From Pseudomonas sp. MN1F (GTDB lineage: Bacteria > Pseudomonadota > Gammaproteobacteria > Pseudomonadales > Pseudomonadaceae): DNA of 64,000 nt. Numbering within the stretch: the first letter of the stretch is position 1; every line of letters begins with the position of its first letter. Where the stretch lies: the NCBI RefSeq assembly GCF_009391885.1, contig NZ_VZII01000029.1, positions 24,751 through 88,750 on the forward strand. Reading direction: 5' to 3'. The position numbers and the translations under genes were made by a program. The notes under the pieces are model-generated. The model searched no databases, was not told the origin of the DNA, and saw only the letters and a list, made by a program, of their open reading frames with translations. Below are positions 28,799-37,983 of the stretch, piece after piece.

Positions 28799-29767
28799 TC
28801 ACTTACTCCATTGTGTCCTCGGGTCGAACGCCGCTTTCTCGGAAAGCTGGGTCCACAGTTCACGGGTAGCAGCGTCGGAAGCCGGCGGCATCACCACTTT
28901 CAGCTGCGCATAAAGGTTGCCACGCTCGCCGTTCTTGTTCGCCAGGCCCATGCCTGGCACCCGCAGGCGCTGGCCGCTCTGGCTGTCGGGGCGGATGGTC
29001 AGGTTGATCTTGCCGGTGAGGGTCGGCACCGCCACCTTGGTACCCAGGGCAGCCTCCCACGGCGCCAGCGGCACGGTGATGATCAGGTCATGACCTTCGA
29101 CATCGAACAGCGGGTGCGGTGCCATGCGCACGGTCAGGAACAGGTCGCCATTGGCACCGCCGCCGACACCCGGAGCACCCTGGCCCTTGAGGCGGATGCG
29201 TTCGCCGTCGGTGACCCCGGCGGGGATCTTCACGTTCAGGGTCTTGGTGGTGAACCCGGTGCGCTGGCCGGCCGCGTTGGTCTGCGGCACCTGGAAGCTG
29301 ATCTGCTTGGATTCCTTGCTGAGGGTTTCTTCCAGGAAGATCGCCAGTTCCAGTTCCACATCCTGCCCTCGCCTACCGGCACTGCGTTGTTGTTGCCGGC
29401 CGCCACCACCGAACGGGTTACCGCCGCGGGCTCCGAAGATCGAGCTGAAGAAGTCGGAGAAGTCGCCGCCCTCGAAGCCACCGCCAGCGCCCCCCGCGCC
29501 GCCACGGCTCTGCCAGCCCGGTGGCGCCTGGAACGGCCGGCCATGCTGGCCGCCGTACTTGCGGATTTCGTCGAACTCGGCGCGCTTTTGCGCATCACCC
29601 AGCACCTCGTAGGCCTCGTTGGCCTCCTTGAACTTGTCCTCGGCGTCACGTTCCTTGCTGACGTCAGGGTGATACTTGCGCGCCAGCTTGCGGTACGCGG
29701 CCTTGATCGCCTTCTCGTCCGCCGTGGGCTCTACGCCGAGTATCTTGTAGTAGTCTTTGAAGTCCAT
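28799..29767 (-). CDS. cbpA: CbpA, DnaJ-like curved DNA-binding co-chaperone
   Basis: 322 residues: N-terminal J domain (about 4-68) with the HPD motif in [13 protein letters not shown], a Gly/Phe-rich linker (about 75-130), and two C-terminal substrate-binding domains. It lacks the zinc-finger of DnaJ, as CbpA proteins do. It works with DnaK and binds curved DNA at the nucleoid. The neighbour downstream is its modulator CbpM, and an Hsp70-like gene lies divergently upstream. Confidence 0.94.
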   Translation of the reverse strand: MDFKDYYKILGVEPTADEKAIKAAYRKLARKYHPDVSKERDAEDKFKEANEAYEVLGDAQKRAEFDEIRKYGGQHGRPFQAPPGWQSRGGAGGAGGGFEGGDFSDFFSSIFGARGGNPFGGGGRQQQRSAGRRGQDVELELAIFLEETLSKESKQISFQVPQTNAAGQRTGFTTKTLNVKIPAGVTDGERIRLKGQGAPGVGGGANGDLFLTVRMAPHPLFDVEGHDLIITVPLAPWEAALGTKVAVPTLTGKINLTIRPDSQSGQRLRVPGMGLANKNGERGNLYAQLKVVMPPASDAATRELWTQLSEKAAFDPRTQWSK

Positions 29768-29930
29768 CTATGGATCACCAGTGTGAATTTTCGTGTTGCA
29801 GCTGAAGATAGGGTTCAAGCATAGCCTTTCAAGGTGCGCTTGGGGTTGCCTCAAGGCAGACGATCGGTCTTGATTCTGTAGCCAACTCGCATACACTGCG
29901 CGGCCGTTTTGCCTCCGGAAGCCTTTTCCC

Positions 29931-31202
29931 ATGTCTGACGTATCGCCGGCCCGCGCCCTGGGCATCGACTTCGGCACCTCCAACTCCACGGTCGGCTGGC
30001 ACCGCGAGGGCGCCTCGTCGCTGATCGCCCTGGAAGACGGCAAGATCACCCTGCCGTCGGTGGTGTTCTTCAACATCGAGGAGCGTCGCCCGGCGTATGG
30101 TCGCCTGGCGCTGCACGAGTACCTGGAAGGCTACGAAGGCCGCCTGATGCGCTCGCTCAAGAGCCTGTTGGGTTCCAAGCTGATCAAGCACGACACCAGC
30201 GTGCTGGGCAGCGCCCTGCCGTTCAAGGACCTGCTGGGCATGTTCATCGGCGAGCTGAAAAAGCGCGCCGAGGCTGCCGCCGGTCGTGAATTCGAGCAGG
30301 TGGTGCTGGGCCGCCCGGTATTCTTCGTCGATGAAGACCCGGCCGCCGACCAGGAGGCCGAGGACACCCTGGCCGAGGTAGCGCGCAAGATCGGCTTCAA
30401 GGACGTGTCGTTCCAGTATGAGCCGATTGCCGCAGCGTTCGACTACGAGTCGGGCATCAGCCGTGAAGAACTGGTGCTCATCGTCGATATCGGCGGTGGT
30501 ACTTCGGACTTTACCTTGATCCGCCTGTCGCCCGAGCGCCACCTGGTGGCCGAGCGCCAGAGCGACATCCTCGCCACCGGCGGCGTGCACATCGGCGGTA
30601 CCGACTTCGACAAGCAACTGAGCCTGCAGGGCGTGATGCCGCTGTTCGGCTATGGCAGCCGGATGAAGAGTGGCGCGCTGATGCCCACCAGCTACCACCT
30701 GAACCTGGCGACCTGGCACACCATCAACGCCCTGTACTCGCAGAAATCGCAGCTGGCCTTGGGCAGCATGCGCTACGACATCGAGGATACCTTGGGCATC
30801 GATCGCCTGTTCAAGCTGATCGAAGAGCGCGCCGGGCACTGGCTGGCGATGGAAGTGGAGGCCAGCAAGATCGAGCTGACCGACCAGGCCAGCCGCCGCG
30901 TGGACCTCAGCCGTGTCGAGCGCGAACTGAGTGTCGACCTGACCCGGGTGCTGTTCGAGGAGGCCATCGAAGGGCTGCTGGAGCGGGTGCGCGGCAGTGT
31001 GAGCGAGTTGCTGGCCAAGGCTGGCGTGAGCGCGGGCCAGGTCGATACGGTGTTCTTCACCGGGGGTTCGAGCGGGATCCCGGCACTGCGCAACAGCGTG
31101 GCGGCGATGCTGCCGAATGCGCGGCATGTAGAAGGCAACATCTTCGGCAGCATCGGTAGCGGTTTGGCTATCGAGGCCCGCAAGCGCTACGGCGCTGCCT
31201 GA
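29931..31202 (+). CDS. yegD: Hsp70-family protein (YegD-like)
   Basis: 423-residue actin-like ATPase resembling the nucleotide-binding half of Hsp70, with no substrate-binding domain. The phosphate loop GIDFGTSNSTVGWH is at the N terminus, VDIGGGTSDFTLIRL is the second phosphate motif, and FFTGGSSGIPALR is the adenosine loop. This matches YegD. Its partner is unknown; placement beside cbpA/cbpM, transcribed divergently, suggests a chaperone link. Confidence 0.88.
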   Translation: MSDVSPARALGIDFGTSNSTVGWHREGASSLIALEDGKITLPSVVFFNIEERRPAYGRLALHEYLEGYEGRLMRSLKSLLGSKLIKHDTSVLGSALPFKDLLGMFIGELKKRAEAAAGREFEQVVLGRPVFFVDEDPAADQEAEDTLAEVARKIGFKDVSFQYEPIAAAFDYESGISREELVLIVDIGGGTSDFTLIRLSPERHLVAERQSDILATGGVHIGGTDFDKQLSLQGVMPLFGYGSRMKSGALMPTSYHLNLATWHTINALYSQKSQLALGSMRYDIEDTLGIDRLFKLIEERAGHWLAMEVEASKIELTDQASRRVDLSRVERELSVDLTRVLFEEAIEGLLERVRGSVSELLAKAGVSAGQVDTVFFTGGSSGIPALRNSVAAMLPNARHVEGNIFGSIGSGLAIEARKRYGAA

Positions 31203-31209
31203 GCCATCC

Positions 31210-31230
31210 TGGGGCTGCTTTGCAGCCCCA
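31210..31230. terminator. Hairpin between yegD and the AI-2E gene
   Basis: TGGGGCTGC pairs with GCAGCCCCA around a TTT loop. It sits 8 bp after the yegD stop and 9 bp beyond the end of the convergent gene. No long U-tract follows. Confidence 0.6.
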
Positions 31231-31238
31231 GCAATCTT

Positions 31239-32246
31239 TCAGACCAGCTCGGCCCGCTTCAGCTCACTCTTCAGGTAGGCGTAATAGACCGGCCCCGCCA
31301 CCACCCCCGGCAAGCCGAACGCCGCCTCGAACACCAACATCGCCAGCAGCAGCTCCCAGGCCTTGGCACTGATCTGCCCACCGACGATCTTCGCGTTGAG
31401 GAAATACTCGACCTTGTGGATCACGATCAAATAGCCCAGCGCCGCCGCCGCCACCCAGATCGACAACGACATGCCGACGATGGTGATCAGGGTGTTGGAC
31501 ATCAGGTTGCCGATCACCGGCAGCAGCCCAAGCAGGAAGGTCAGCACGATCAGCGTCTTGGTCAGCGGCAGGTGCACGCCGAACGACGGCAACACCACGG
31601 CGAGGAAAATGCCGGTGAACGCGGTGTTGAGCATCGAGATCTTGATCTGCGCGAAGACGATGTTGCGAAACGCCTGCACCAGCAGGTTCAGCCGCTCGAA
31701 CAGGGCCGCAGCCAAGGGCTTGCGCCGGGAAATGTCGGGAATGCGCTGCAGGGCGATGATGGCCCCAAGGATCATGCCGATCAGCAGCGTCACGAACATG
31801 TGCGCCATGCCCTTGCCCACCAGCTGCAGGTCGCTGAGGTGGCTCTTGATCCAGTCACCGATGGCCACCTTGAACTCCGCCGCACTGGCCGGCAGGTAGG
31901 CTTCGATGAACGGCGGCAGCTGGCTGCGGGCACGTTCGACCAAGGTCATGAACTTGTCCAGCGAGGCGCCGGGGTTTTCGGCTTCGTGCAGCAGGAAGCT
32001 GAAGGCACCGGCAATAAGCAGGGTCAGCACACTGACCACCAGCACACCCAGCAGCGCCACCGCCAGCCAGCGCGCACGCTGCCCGGCGATCAGCGGTTGC
32101 AGGCGCGGGGTGAGCATGTTCACCAGTTCGAACACCAACAGCCCGGCCAGCAGGCTGGGCAGCAACTTCAGGGGCAAAGCCAGCAGCAGCCCGGCCATGA
32201 CGATGATCAGGCTGGCCAGGGTGATCTGGCGGGGGGTGAAAGTCAT
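31239..32246 (-). CDS. AI-2E family transporter
   Basis: 335-residue polytopic inner-membrane protein with about eight helices, starting FTPRQITLASLIIVMAGLLLALPL. The late GLLPVIGNLMSNTLITIVGMSLS region is characteristic of the AI-2E (PerM) family. Despite the name these proteins are now linked mainly to export of AI-2, Na+/H+ or polyamine-type substrates, so the substrate here is unknown. It converges with yegD and lies downstream of psiF. Confidence 0.85.
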   Translation of the reverse strand: MTFTPRQITLASLIIVMAGLLLALPLKLLPSLLAGLLVFELVNMLTPRLQPLIAGQRARWLAVALLGVLVVSVLTLLIAGAFSFLLHEAENPGASLDKFMTLVERARSQLPPFIEAYLPASAAEFKVAIGDWIKSHLSDLQLVGKGMAHMFVTLLIGMILGAIIALQRIPDISRRKPLAAALFERLNLLVQAFRNIVFAQIKISMLNTAFTGIFLAVVLPSFGVHLPLTKTLIVLTFLLGLLPVIGNLMSNTLITIVGMSLSIWVAAAALGYLIVIHKVEYFLNAKIVGGQISAKAWELLLAMLVFEAAFGLPGVVAGPVYYAYLKSELKRAELV

Positions 32247-32316
32247 ACAGCCTCGACGGCAGACGGCAGGAATGCCCGCAGTCTGCCAGCCTTCAGGGCA
32301 CAGGCATAGGCGCAGG

Positions 32317-32604
32317 TCACTTCTTCTTCAGGCAGTCGCTCATGAACGCCTTGCGTTCGTCACCCTTGAGCGCCTTGGTGGTGGCGTCGGCGTTGCAGGT
32401 CTTCATCTTGTCCTGCTGCGACTGGGGCACGTCCTTCTTCAGGCAAGTGCTCATGAACGCCTTGCGTTCGTCACCCTTGAGCGCCTTGGTGGTGGCGTCG
32501 GCGTTGCAGGTTTTCATCTTTTCCTGTTGCGCCGTGTTGGCGGCAAATCCTTGCGCACTGAACAACACGGCCAACACCAGCAGGGGCATGTGCAGCATTT
32601 TCAT
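32317..32604 (-). CDS. psiF: PsiF repeat family protein
   Basis: 95-residue exported protein: a signal peptide (about 1-21, ending AQGFAA) and two PsiF repeats, each containing KMKTCNADATTKALKGDERKAFM. The two repeats are 37 residues apart and each holds a conserved cysteine pair. The E. coli relative is induced by phosphate starvation; its role is unknown. The ATG at 32604 is preferred to 32661 because it begins the signal peptide. Confidence 0.88.
   Translation of the reverse strand: MKMLHMPLLVLAVLFSAQGFAANTAQQEKMKTCNADATTKALKGDERKAFMSTCLKKDVPQSQQDKMKTCNADATTKALKGDERKAFMSDCLKKK
32338..32511 (-). repeat. Exact 63-bp direct repeat inside psiF
   Basis: Bases 32338-32400 and 32449-32511 are identical, 111 bp apart, encoding the two PsiF repeats. 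Identity without synonymous changes implies a recent duplication or gene conversion. Confidence 0.9.
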
Positions 32605-32743
32605 GGAGTGGTCTCCTTGACTCCGCGCCCGATGCACGGACATGCGCCTGAGTGTAGACAAGATTTTTTACATTTTGCCCGGGCATGGGCCTTCATAATG
32701 GTCAGCCAGGCGTCACTGCCAAAACGAAAGAGTCTGTTGCTGC

Positions 32744-33616
32744 ATGAATTACGCGTTTCCCCTTTTCGCCATTCTCATCTGGGCCGGCAATACCGTGGTC
32801 ACCAAGATGTCGGCCGGCGCCATCTACCCTGCCGAAATCGGCTTCTACCGCTGGCTGCTGGCCGGCGCACTGTTCACCCCGTTCCTGCTGCCCGCCGTGT
32901 GGCGCAACCGTGCGGCCATCCGCCCGCACCTGGGCAAGGTGGCCATCCTCGGCGTGCTGGGCATGGCCGTGTATCAGAGCCTGGCGTACTTCGCCGCCGG
33001 CATTACCAGCGCCACCAACATGGGCATCATCCTCTCGCTGATGCCGTTGATGTCGCTGGCCCTGTCCATCGCCTGGCTGGGGCAGCGCCTGAGCTACGGC
33101 GCCCTGGCAGGCGCCGTGGTGTCGTTCGTCGGCGTGCTCGAAGTGGTTTCCGCCGGCCAGCCGGGCATCCTGCTGGAACAAGGCTTGAACGGCGGCGACC
33201 TGCTGATGCTGGTGGCGACCCTGGCCTACGCGCTGTACAGCTTCCTGTTGAAGAAATGGCAGCTGCGCCTGCCGCCGTTGCAGCTGCTGTACCTGCAAGT
33301 GCTGGTGGCCATCCTGGTGTTGCTGCCGCTGTTCCTGCTCTCGGCCAAGACTGGCCTGAACGGCCACAACATCGGCCTGGTGCTGTACGCCTGCGTGCTC
33401 GCCTCGATGATCGCGCCGCTGGTGTGGATGCAGGCCGTGCATCGCCTGGGGCCCAGCCGTACCACGTTGTTTTTCAACCTGTTGCCGGTGGTGACCGCAC
33501 TGATCGCCGCGGTGGTCCTGGACGAACGACTGGCCAGCTATCACCTGATCGGTGGTTTGCTGACCTTGGTCGGGGTCATTCTGGCCGAGCGCTGGACCAC
33601 CCCGGTGCGCCGCTAG
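32744..33616 (+). CDS. EamA/DMT family transporter
   Basis: 290-residue inner-membrane protein with ten predicted helices in two EamA halves (about 5-135 and 150-285). It begins NYAFPLFAILIWAGNTVVTK and contains the typical WLGQRLSYGALAGAVVSFVGV turn. DMT exporters remove amino acids or other small metabolites; the substrate is not predictable. It overlaps the lipase gene end by 4 bp on the opposite strand. Confidence 0.88.
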   Translation: MNYAFPLFAILIWAGNTVVTKMSAGAIYPAEIGFYRWLLAGALFTPFLLPAVWRNRAAIRPHLGKVAILGVLGMAVYQSLAYFAAGITSATNMGIILSLMPLMSLALSIAWLGQRLSYGALAGAVVSFVGVLEVVSAGQPGILLEQGLNGGDLLMLVATLAYALYSFLLKKWQLRLPPLQLLYLQVLVAILVLLPLFLLSAKTGLNGHNIGLVLYACVLASMIAPLVWMQAVHRLGPSRTTLFFNLLPVVTALIAAVVLDERLASYHLIGGLLTLVGVILAERWTTPVRR

Positions 33617-34503
33617 AGCCCTGCTGCCTTGAGCCGCGCCGCATGTTCGGTGAACAGCCGCAGCGGCTCGGCACCCTTGCCCACGGCGCCTAGCGACTGG
33701 TTGACGATGTCCAGGTGATCGAGCGGGAAGTCATCACCGATCACCTGCCCCAGGTGCGAGCTGAAACGCCCGACCATGCCGTCGCAATGGCCCTTTTCCC
33801 TGACGAAACTGCGCGCGAACAACCGGCAGAAGCGGTTGCTGCCATCGAAGCGGTTACGCCCCTGGTCGGTCAGCCCGGGCTGCAAGGTGCCGGACCAGGA
33901 GTAGTAGCGCACGCCGCCCACCTCGTATGCCCCTTCCCCGCCCCAGGTTTCTGGCAGCCCCTGTGGATAAGCCTGGTTGAACAGGGCCACGCCGGCGCTG
34001 GTCAGGGCCTGGTGTGAAGCATGCAGGTCGACCGGCAGCGGGTCGCGCCGCCAGCCGGTTTCCAGCCATACCAGCAATACTGCCAGGCCATGCAGGATGG
34101 CTTTGAGCAGGCGCCCCTGGGGTGAGTGACCTGGCGCCCTGCGCTCAAGGTGATCGGCCAGCTCCGAACCATGATTGGGCCCCGCCACCGACGTGACCGA
34201 GGCCACCCGATCCGGCCGTTTGGCCGCCGCATAACGCGCGTTCAATGCCCCCTGACTGTGGCCGATGAGGTTGACCTTTGCCGCGCCGGTGCGCTGGCAG
34301 ATGTCTTCGATGATCGCCAGCAACTGCTCACCGCGCACCTCGTTGGAATGCAGCGGCGAGACCTGCACCGGAAACACCTGCGCACCGCCCTTGCGCAATG
34401 CCGGCACGATGCCGAACCAGTATGGATAAAGCAGCACCCGGACAAAACCGAGCATGCCTGGCACCAGCACCAACGGGTATCGCGTGGCCAACTCCTGCTG
34501 CAT
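33613..34503 (-). CDS. Triacylglycerol lipase-like alpha/beta hydrolase
   Basis: 296-residue alpha/beta hydrolase. It starts YPLVLVPGMLGFVRVL with the oxyanion loop and carries the nucleophile elbow GHSQGALNARY, with the serine near residue 85. It resembles Pseudomonas lactonising lipases, with the aspartate and histidine expected late in the chain. No signal peptide is visible from the ATG at 34503, nor from the upstream start at 34560, so it may be cytosolic or use another export route. No Lif foldase gene is adjacent. Confidence 0.8.
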   Translation of the reverse strand: MQQELATRYPLVLVPGMLGFVRVLLYPYWFGIVPALRKGGAQVFPVQVSPLHSNEVRGEQLLAIIEDICQRTGAAKVNLIGHSQGALNARYAAAKRPDRVASVTSVAGPNHGSELADHLERRAPGHSPQGRLLKAILHGLAVLLVWLETGWRRDPLPVDLHASHQALTSAGVALFNQAYPQGLPETWGGEGAYEVGGVRYYSWSGTLQPGLTDQGRNRFDGSNRFCRLFARSFVREKGHCDGMVGRFSSHLGQVIGDDFPLDHLDIVNQSLGAVGKGAEPLRLFTEHAARLKAAGL

Positions 34504-34626
34504 GGCTTGAGCCCCTTTGCGTGGACGATCGGCCAACACTAGCGCTGCTTCGATGACCACCGCAATCGAACTCCCGACGCTTCTCGCGGTTCCAACTCAA
34601 ACAGACCCTTTGCAAGGAGCGGGACC

Positions 34627-34968
34627 ATGTACAAGCAGACCCTGGCAATCCTTCTGGCAAGCGCCGCCCTGGCCGCCTGCAGCAGCCACCCGGAAAACCC
34701 GGTGGACCATGTCACCTACCGCGACGAACCGCTGGTCAAACAGGTGGAAAACGGCATGACCATGCAGAAGGTCATCGCCATCGGCGGCAGCCCATCGAAC
34801 GTGATCGACCTGCCGCACGGGGGTACCTGCAACGACTACATCCTCAACCGCGACGGCCACCAGCAGCCGTACTACGTGCGCTTCGACGCCACCGGCCATG
34901 TCGATGCCAAGGGCTTCAAGACCTGCAAGCAACGAGAAGAAGACAGCAAAGCCGCCCATGGCGCTTGA
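34627..34968 (+). CDS. osmE: OsmE-like outer-membrane lipoprotein
   Basis: 113 residues with a lipoprotein signal peptide and lipobox LAAC (cysteine C18). The rest is a SmpA/OmlA-type fold, with VENGMTMQKVIAIGGSPSNV near residue 40. OsmE is osmotically induced in E. coli. It faces away from the lipase gene and is followed 48 bp later by the ferritin-like gene. Confidence 0.88.
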   Translation: MYKQTLAILLASAALAACSSHPENPVDHVTYRDEPLVKQVENGMTMQKVIAIGGSPSNVIDLPHGGTCNDYILNRDGHQQPYYVRFDATGHVDAKGFKTCKQREEDSKAAHGA

Positions 34969-35016
34969 GCCTCCTGTTCACCTTGACCACCCGTCCTGAT
35001 CTGTTTGGAGACAATC

Positions 35017-35547
35017 ATGAGCAACGTTGAACTGACCGATGTGCAAACCCTGCGCGAGCGTGCCCGCCAGCACGTCGAGCAAGGCGCGGTGACCGAGGGT
35101 TACCACGCCGATCGCAAGGAAATCCTGCGCCTGCTCAATGAGTCGCTGGCCACCGAACTGGTTTGCGTGCTGCGCTACAAGCGCCATTACTTCATGGCCA
35201 GCGGGATCAAGGCCAGCGTGGCGGCCAGCGAATTTCTCGAACACGCGAATCAGGAAGCCGAGCATGCCGACAAGCTGGCCGAGCGCATCGTGCAGTTGGG
35301 CGGCGAGCCGGACTTCAACCCCGACAACCTGACCAGGAATTCCCATGCGCAGTATGTGGCGGGCAGCTCGCTGAAGGAGATGGTGCTGGAGGACCTGGTA
35401 GCGGAGCGGATTGCGATCGACAGCTATCGCGAGATCATTCAGTACATTGGCGATAAAGACCCGACTACGCGCCGTATCTTCGAAGACATCCTGGCCCAGG
35501 AAGAAGAGCACGCGGACGATATGTCCGACTTGCTTCAGGGGCTGTAA
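35017..35547 (+). CDS. Ferritin-like (bacterioferritin/Dps-type) protein
   Basis: 176-residue four-helix bundle. The iron-ligand pattern is visible as NESLATELVCVLRYKRHYF with E near residue 46, EFLEHANQEAEHADKLAERI, and EDILAQEEEHADDM near the C terminus. It matches the ferritin-like family that stores iron or protects DNA. The ATG at 35017 follows TTTGGAGA and is preferred over the in-frame ATG at 35005. Confidence 0.86.
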   Translation: MSNVELTDVQTLRERARQHVEQGAVTEGYHADRKEILRLLNESLATELVCVLRYKRHYFMASGIKASVAASEFLEHANQEAEHADKLAERIVQLGGEPDFNPDNLTRNSHAQYVAGSSLKEMVLEDLVAERIAIDSYREIIQYIGDKDPTTRRIFEDILAQEEEHADDMSDLLQGL

Positions 35548-35552
35548 TTGCT

Positions 35553-35571
35553 GGGGGCGCTTTGCGCCCCC
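35553..35571. terminator. Hairpin between ferritin-like gene and asmA
   Basis: GGGGGCGC pairs with GCGCCCCC around TTT just after the ferritin-like stop, between convergent genes. It can act on both strands. Confidence 0.6.
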
Positions 35572-35575
35572 CCTG

Positions 35576-37642
35576 CTATTTCTGCTTTTTCACCGCAGCC
35601 GGCGCCTTGCCGGCTTTCATCTGCTGCAGCAACGGCGTGCACTGGTTGGGCTCATCGCCGCTGCTGGGCGCCACCAGCGCCAGCAACCCGGCAGCCGGAC
35701 CGGCAACCACCCCCAACGCCAGCATCCCCGCCCCGCGCAACGCCAGCGGCACCGCTTGCACCCCGGCACTCGGCTTGGCAAACGGCCCGCGCACATACAG
35801 CGGCGAACGCAGCGAGAACAACCGCAGCCCCTTGGATTCCGGGGTGACCTTCAAGTCCAGCTGCTCACTGGCAAAGTTGGCCGTACCGTTGATGTAGATG
35901 ATCGCGTTCTCGGTATCGAAGATGAACAACCGCGTAGTCGCCAGCCCGTCCTTGATGCCGACATCCGCCGCCGCACAGTTGATCTTCACGTCCTCGTCAC
36001 CGAACAGCTTGCCCACCACGTAGTTGCCGACATTGAGCCCGGCAATCTCCATCAGGCTGCGGCTGATGGCACCATCGTTGATCAGCAGGCGCAGGTTGCC
36101 ATTGGCCGTGCCCAACAACGCCGCCACCGAATTGCCATGGCCGCTGATGTCGGCGTCGCCGTTCAGCTCGCCGAAGCTGGTCTGCATCGGCGCAAAGCTG
36201 GGGAACAGCTGCTTGAGCTTGAAGCCTCGCGCTGTCAGTTGGGCGCGCCCCTGCAAAGGCACGTTGCGGCCGTCCAGGCGGATGTTGGAGCCCAGGCTGC
36301 CACCGGCCACGCCAAAGCGCAGCGGCTCCAGGCGCAACAGGCCGTCGTCGAGGATCACGTGGGCGGACAGGTCATTGAATGGCAGCTTTTCGCTGTGCAC
36401 GATGCGCTTGCCGGCAAAGGTGACGTCGGCGTCCATGGCCCGCCAGCGTTCGGTGCGGAACTCCTCCACCGGCAGCACCTTGTCGGCCGGTTGCTTGCTG
36501 GCACCACCGCGGGCTTTCTGCTCGGCATTGGAGTCGGCACCAATCAACGGGGCCAGGTCCTTGAACAGCAGCTGGTTGGACACCAGGTTGCCGGAGAGCT
36601 TGGGGCGTGGCTGGCTGGCGACGAAGGCCAGGTCGCCATGAATGTCACTGTCGCCGATCTTGCCGTTGAAGCCCTGGTAATTGAAGGTCGCGCCTTCGGC
36701 GGCATGCAAGTTGGCGCTGAGCCGGCCATCGGTGGAATAGGCCGGGGTGTCGGGCAACGTCACGCCGGTCAACGGGTAGAGGTTGCCCAGGCTGGCACCG
36801 GACAGGCGCAGGCGCAGGTCCAGTGCGCCGAGGTTGCGCGGGTCGGTCAGGGTACCGGCGAGCACCACATGGGTATCGGCAATACGCACGTCGGCCTGCA
36901 GCGGGAACGGCTGGCTGGCGTCTTGCAGCGCCAGCAGGCCACCAATCTTGCCGGTGCCGGATACCGGCTGGCCTTTGTAGCGGCCTTGAGCCTTGAGCCC
37001 GAACGCATAATCCTGGGCGCCGCCGGCCTTTTCGGCGCTGGCCTTGCCGACGATTTCACTGAAGGGGATCGGTTTGCCGAGCGGATCGATCTGCACCTTC
37101 ATGCTGGTTTTCAAGGTCTGGTCATCGAAGCTGACATTGCCTTGGTCAAAGCCGATGGCACCGATGTCCAGCTGCCACTTGGACGGCTCCTCGTTCTCGT
37201 CCTTGGGCCCGAAGTCGAAGGTCCAGTTGGCGCGGCCATCGGCCAGGCGCGTGAGGTTGGCGGTGGGCTTGGTCAGGTCGATGCGCGGGATGCTGATCTG
37301 CTGGAACAGCAGTGGCAGCGGCGCCAGGCGGAACTCCACACGCTCCAGGCCGACCATCTGCGGCTCCTTGAGCCATTCAGGGTTGCCCAGGACCAGGTCT
37401 TCAGCAATGAAGTGCGGCCACGGCACCCAGGCGCGCCAGCCGCCTTCTTCCGGCTCGGTGCGCCAGTGCACGGCGAGGTTGCCATTGATTGCGAACGGCC
37501 GGTGCAAGGCCTCGGCAACCTTCTCGTTGAGCAGCGGCTTGACGCGGTTCCAGTCGAAGGTGGCGATGATCACTACCAGGATCGCCAGCAGGGTCAACAG
37601 GGTGGTTAAGGTCCAGACGAGGATTCTGGCGGGACGCGTCAT
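35576..37642 (-). CDS. AsmA family protein
   Basis: 688-residue envelope protein with one N-terminal membrane anchor (RILVWTLTTLLTLLAILVVII, about 5-28) and a long beta-rich periplasmic AsmA/TamB-type region, ending in a glycine/alanine-rich stretch (ALGVVAGPAAGLLALVAPS). AsmA-like proteins bridge inner and outer membranes and help move phospholipids. The ATG at 37642 is chosen to place the anchor at the N terminus. It converges with the ferritin-like gene. Confidence 0.9.
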   Translation of the reverse strand: MTRPARILVWTLTTLLTLLAILVVIIATFDWNRVKPLLNEKVAEALHRPFAINGNLAVHWRTEPEEGGWRAWVPWPHFIAEDLVLGNPEWLKEPQMVGLERVEFRLAPLPLLFQQISIPRIDLTKPTANLTRLADGRANWTFDFGPKDENEEPSKWQLDIGAIGFDQGNVSFDDQTLKTSMKVQIDPLGKPIPFSEIVGKASAEKAGGAQDYAFGLKAQGRYKGQPVSGTGKIGGLLALQDASQPFPLQADVRIADTHVVLAGTLTDPRNLGALDLRLRLSGASLGNLYPLTGVTLPDTPAYSTDGRLSANLHAAEGATFNYQGFNGKIGDSDIHGDLAFVASQPRPKLSGNLVSNQLLFKDLAPLIGADSNAEQKARGGASKQPADKVLPVEEFRTERWRAMDADVTFAGKRIVHSEKLPFNDLSAHVILDDGLLRLEPLRFGVAGGSLGSNIRLDGRNVPLQGRAQLTARGFKLKQLFPSFAPMQTSFGELNGDADISGHGNSVAALLGTANGNLRLLINDGAISRSLMEIAGLNVGNYVVGKLFGDEDVKINCAAADVGIKDGLATTRLFIFDTENAIIYINGTANFASEQLDLKVTPESKGLRLFSLRSPLYVRGPFAKPSAGVQAVPLALRGAGMLALGVVAGPAAGLLALVAPSSGDEPNQCTPLLQQMKAGKAPAAVKKQK

Positions 37643-37983
37643 TGCGTGATTCTCCTGACGGCTTGGCACAAAGCAGGCGTAACGATGGCACTCAAGATCT
37701 CGGACTGATGAAAACCCGCAGGGTTTTATCGGAGGCCGCCATGATAGCGAGTTTTTTTCGGGTTTCTTGCGCAGCTTTTGCGCTTGGGCAGGGTTGCCCA
37801 GCCCCTCGAATCGTTACTGGCAAATAGCCGCAAATCACCCTGAAATAGCTGGAATAGAGCCTTCGGCTGACGCTATCAATACCGTCGATTGTTACCATTA
37901 CCCGTATGAACTTCTCTCTGGCGACACCGGGCGTAACATTGGCTTCGTACCCACTTTCCAGCCCCCGAGAGGAGCACCGAACC
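37643..37983. other. Intergenic region upstream of asmA and the repeat protein
   Basis: 341 bp between divergent genes. A small hairpin, AAAACCC (37711-37717) with GGGTTTT (37721-37727), and A/T runs near 37750 are visible. I saw no gene; the promoters of asmA and the repeat protein should lie here, but I could not place them. Confidence 0.5.

Noticed and set aside
35411..37609. A 732-codon plus-strand frame over asmA
   Set aside because: It overlaps the clear AsmA gene and has no homologous features.
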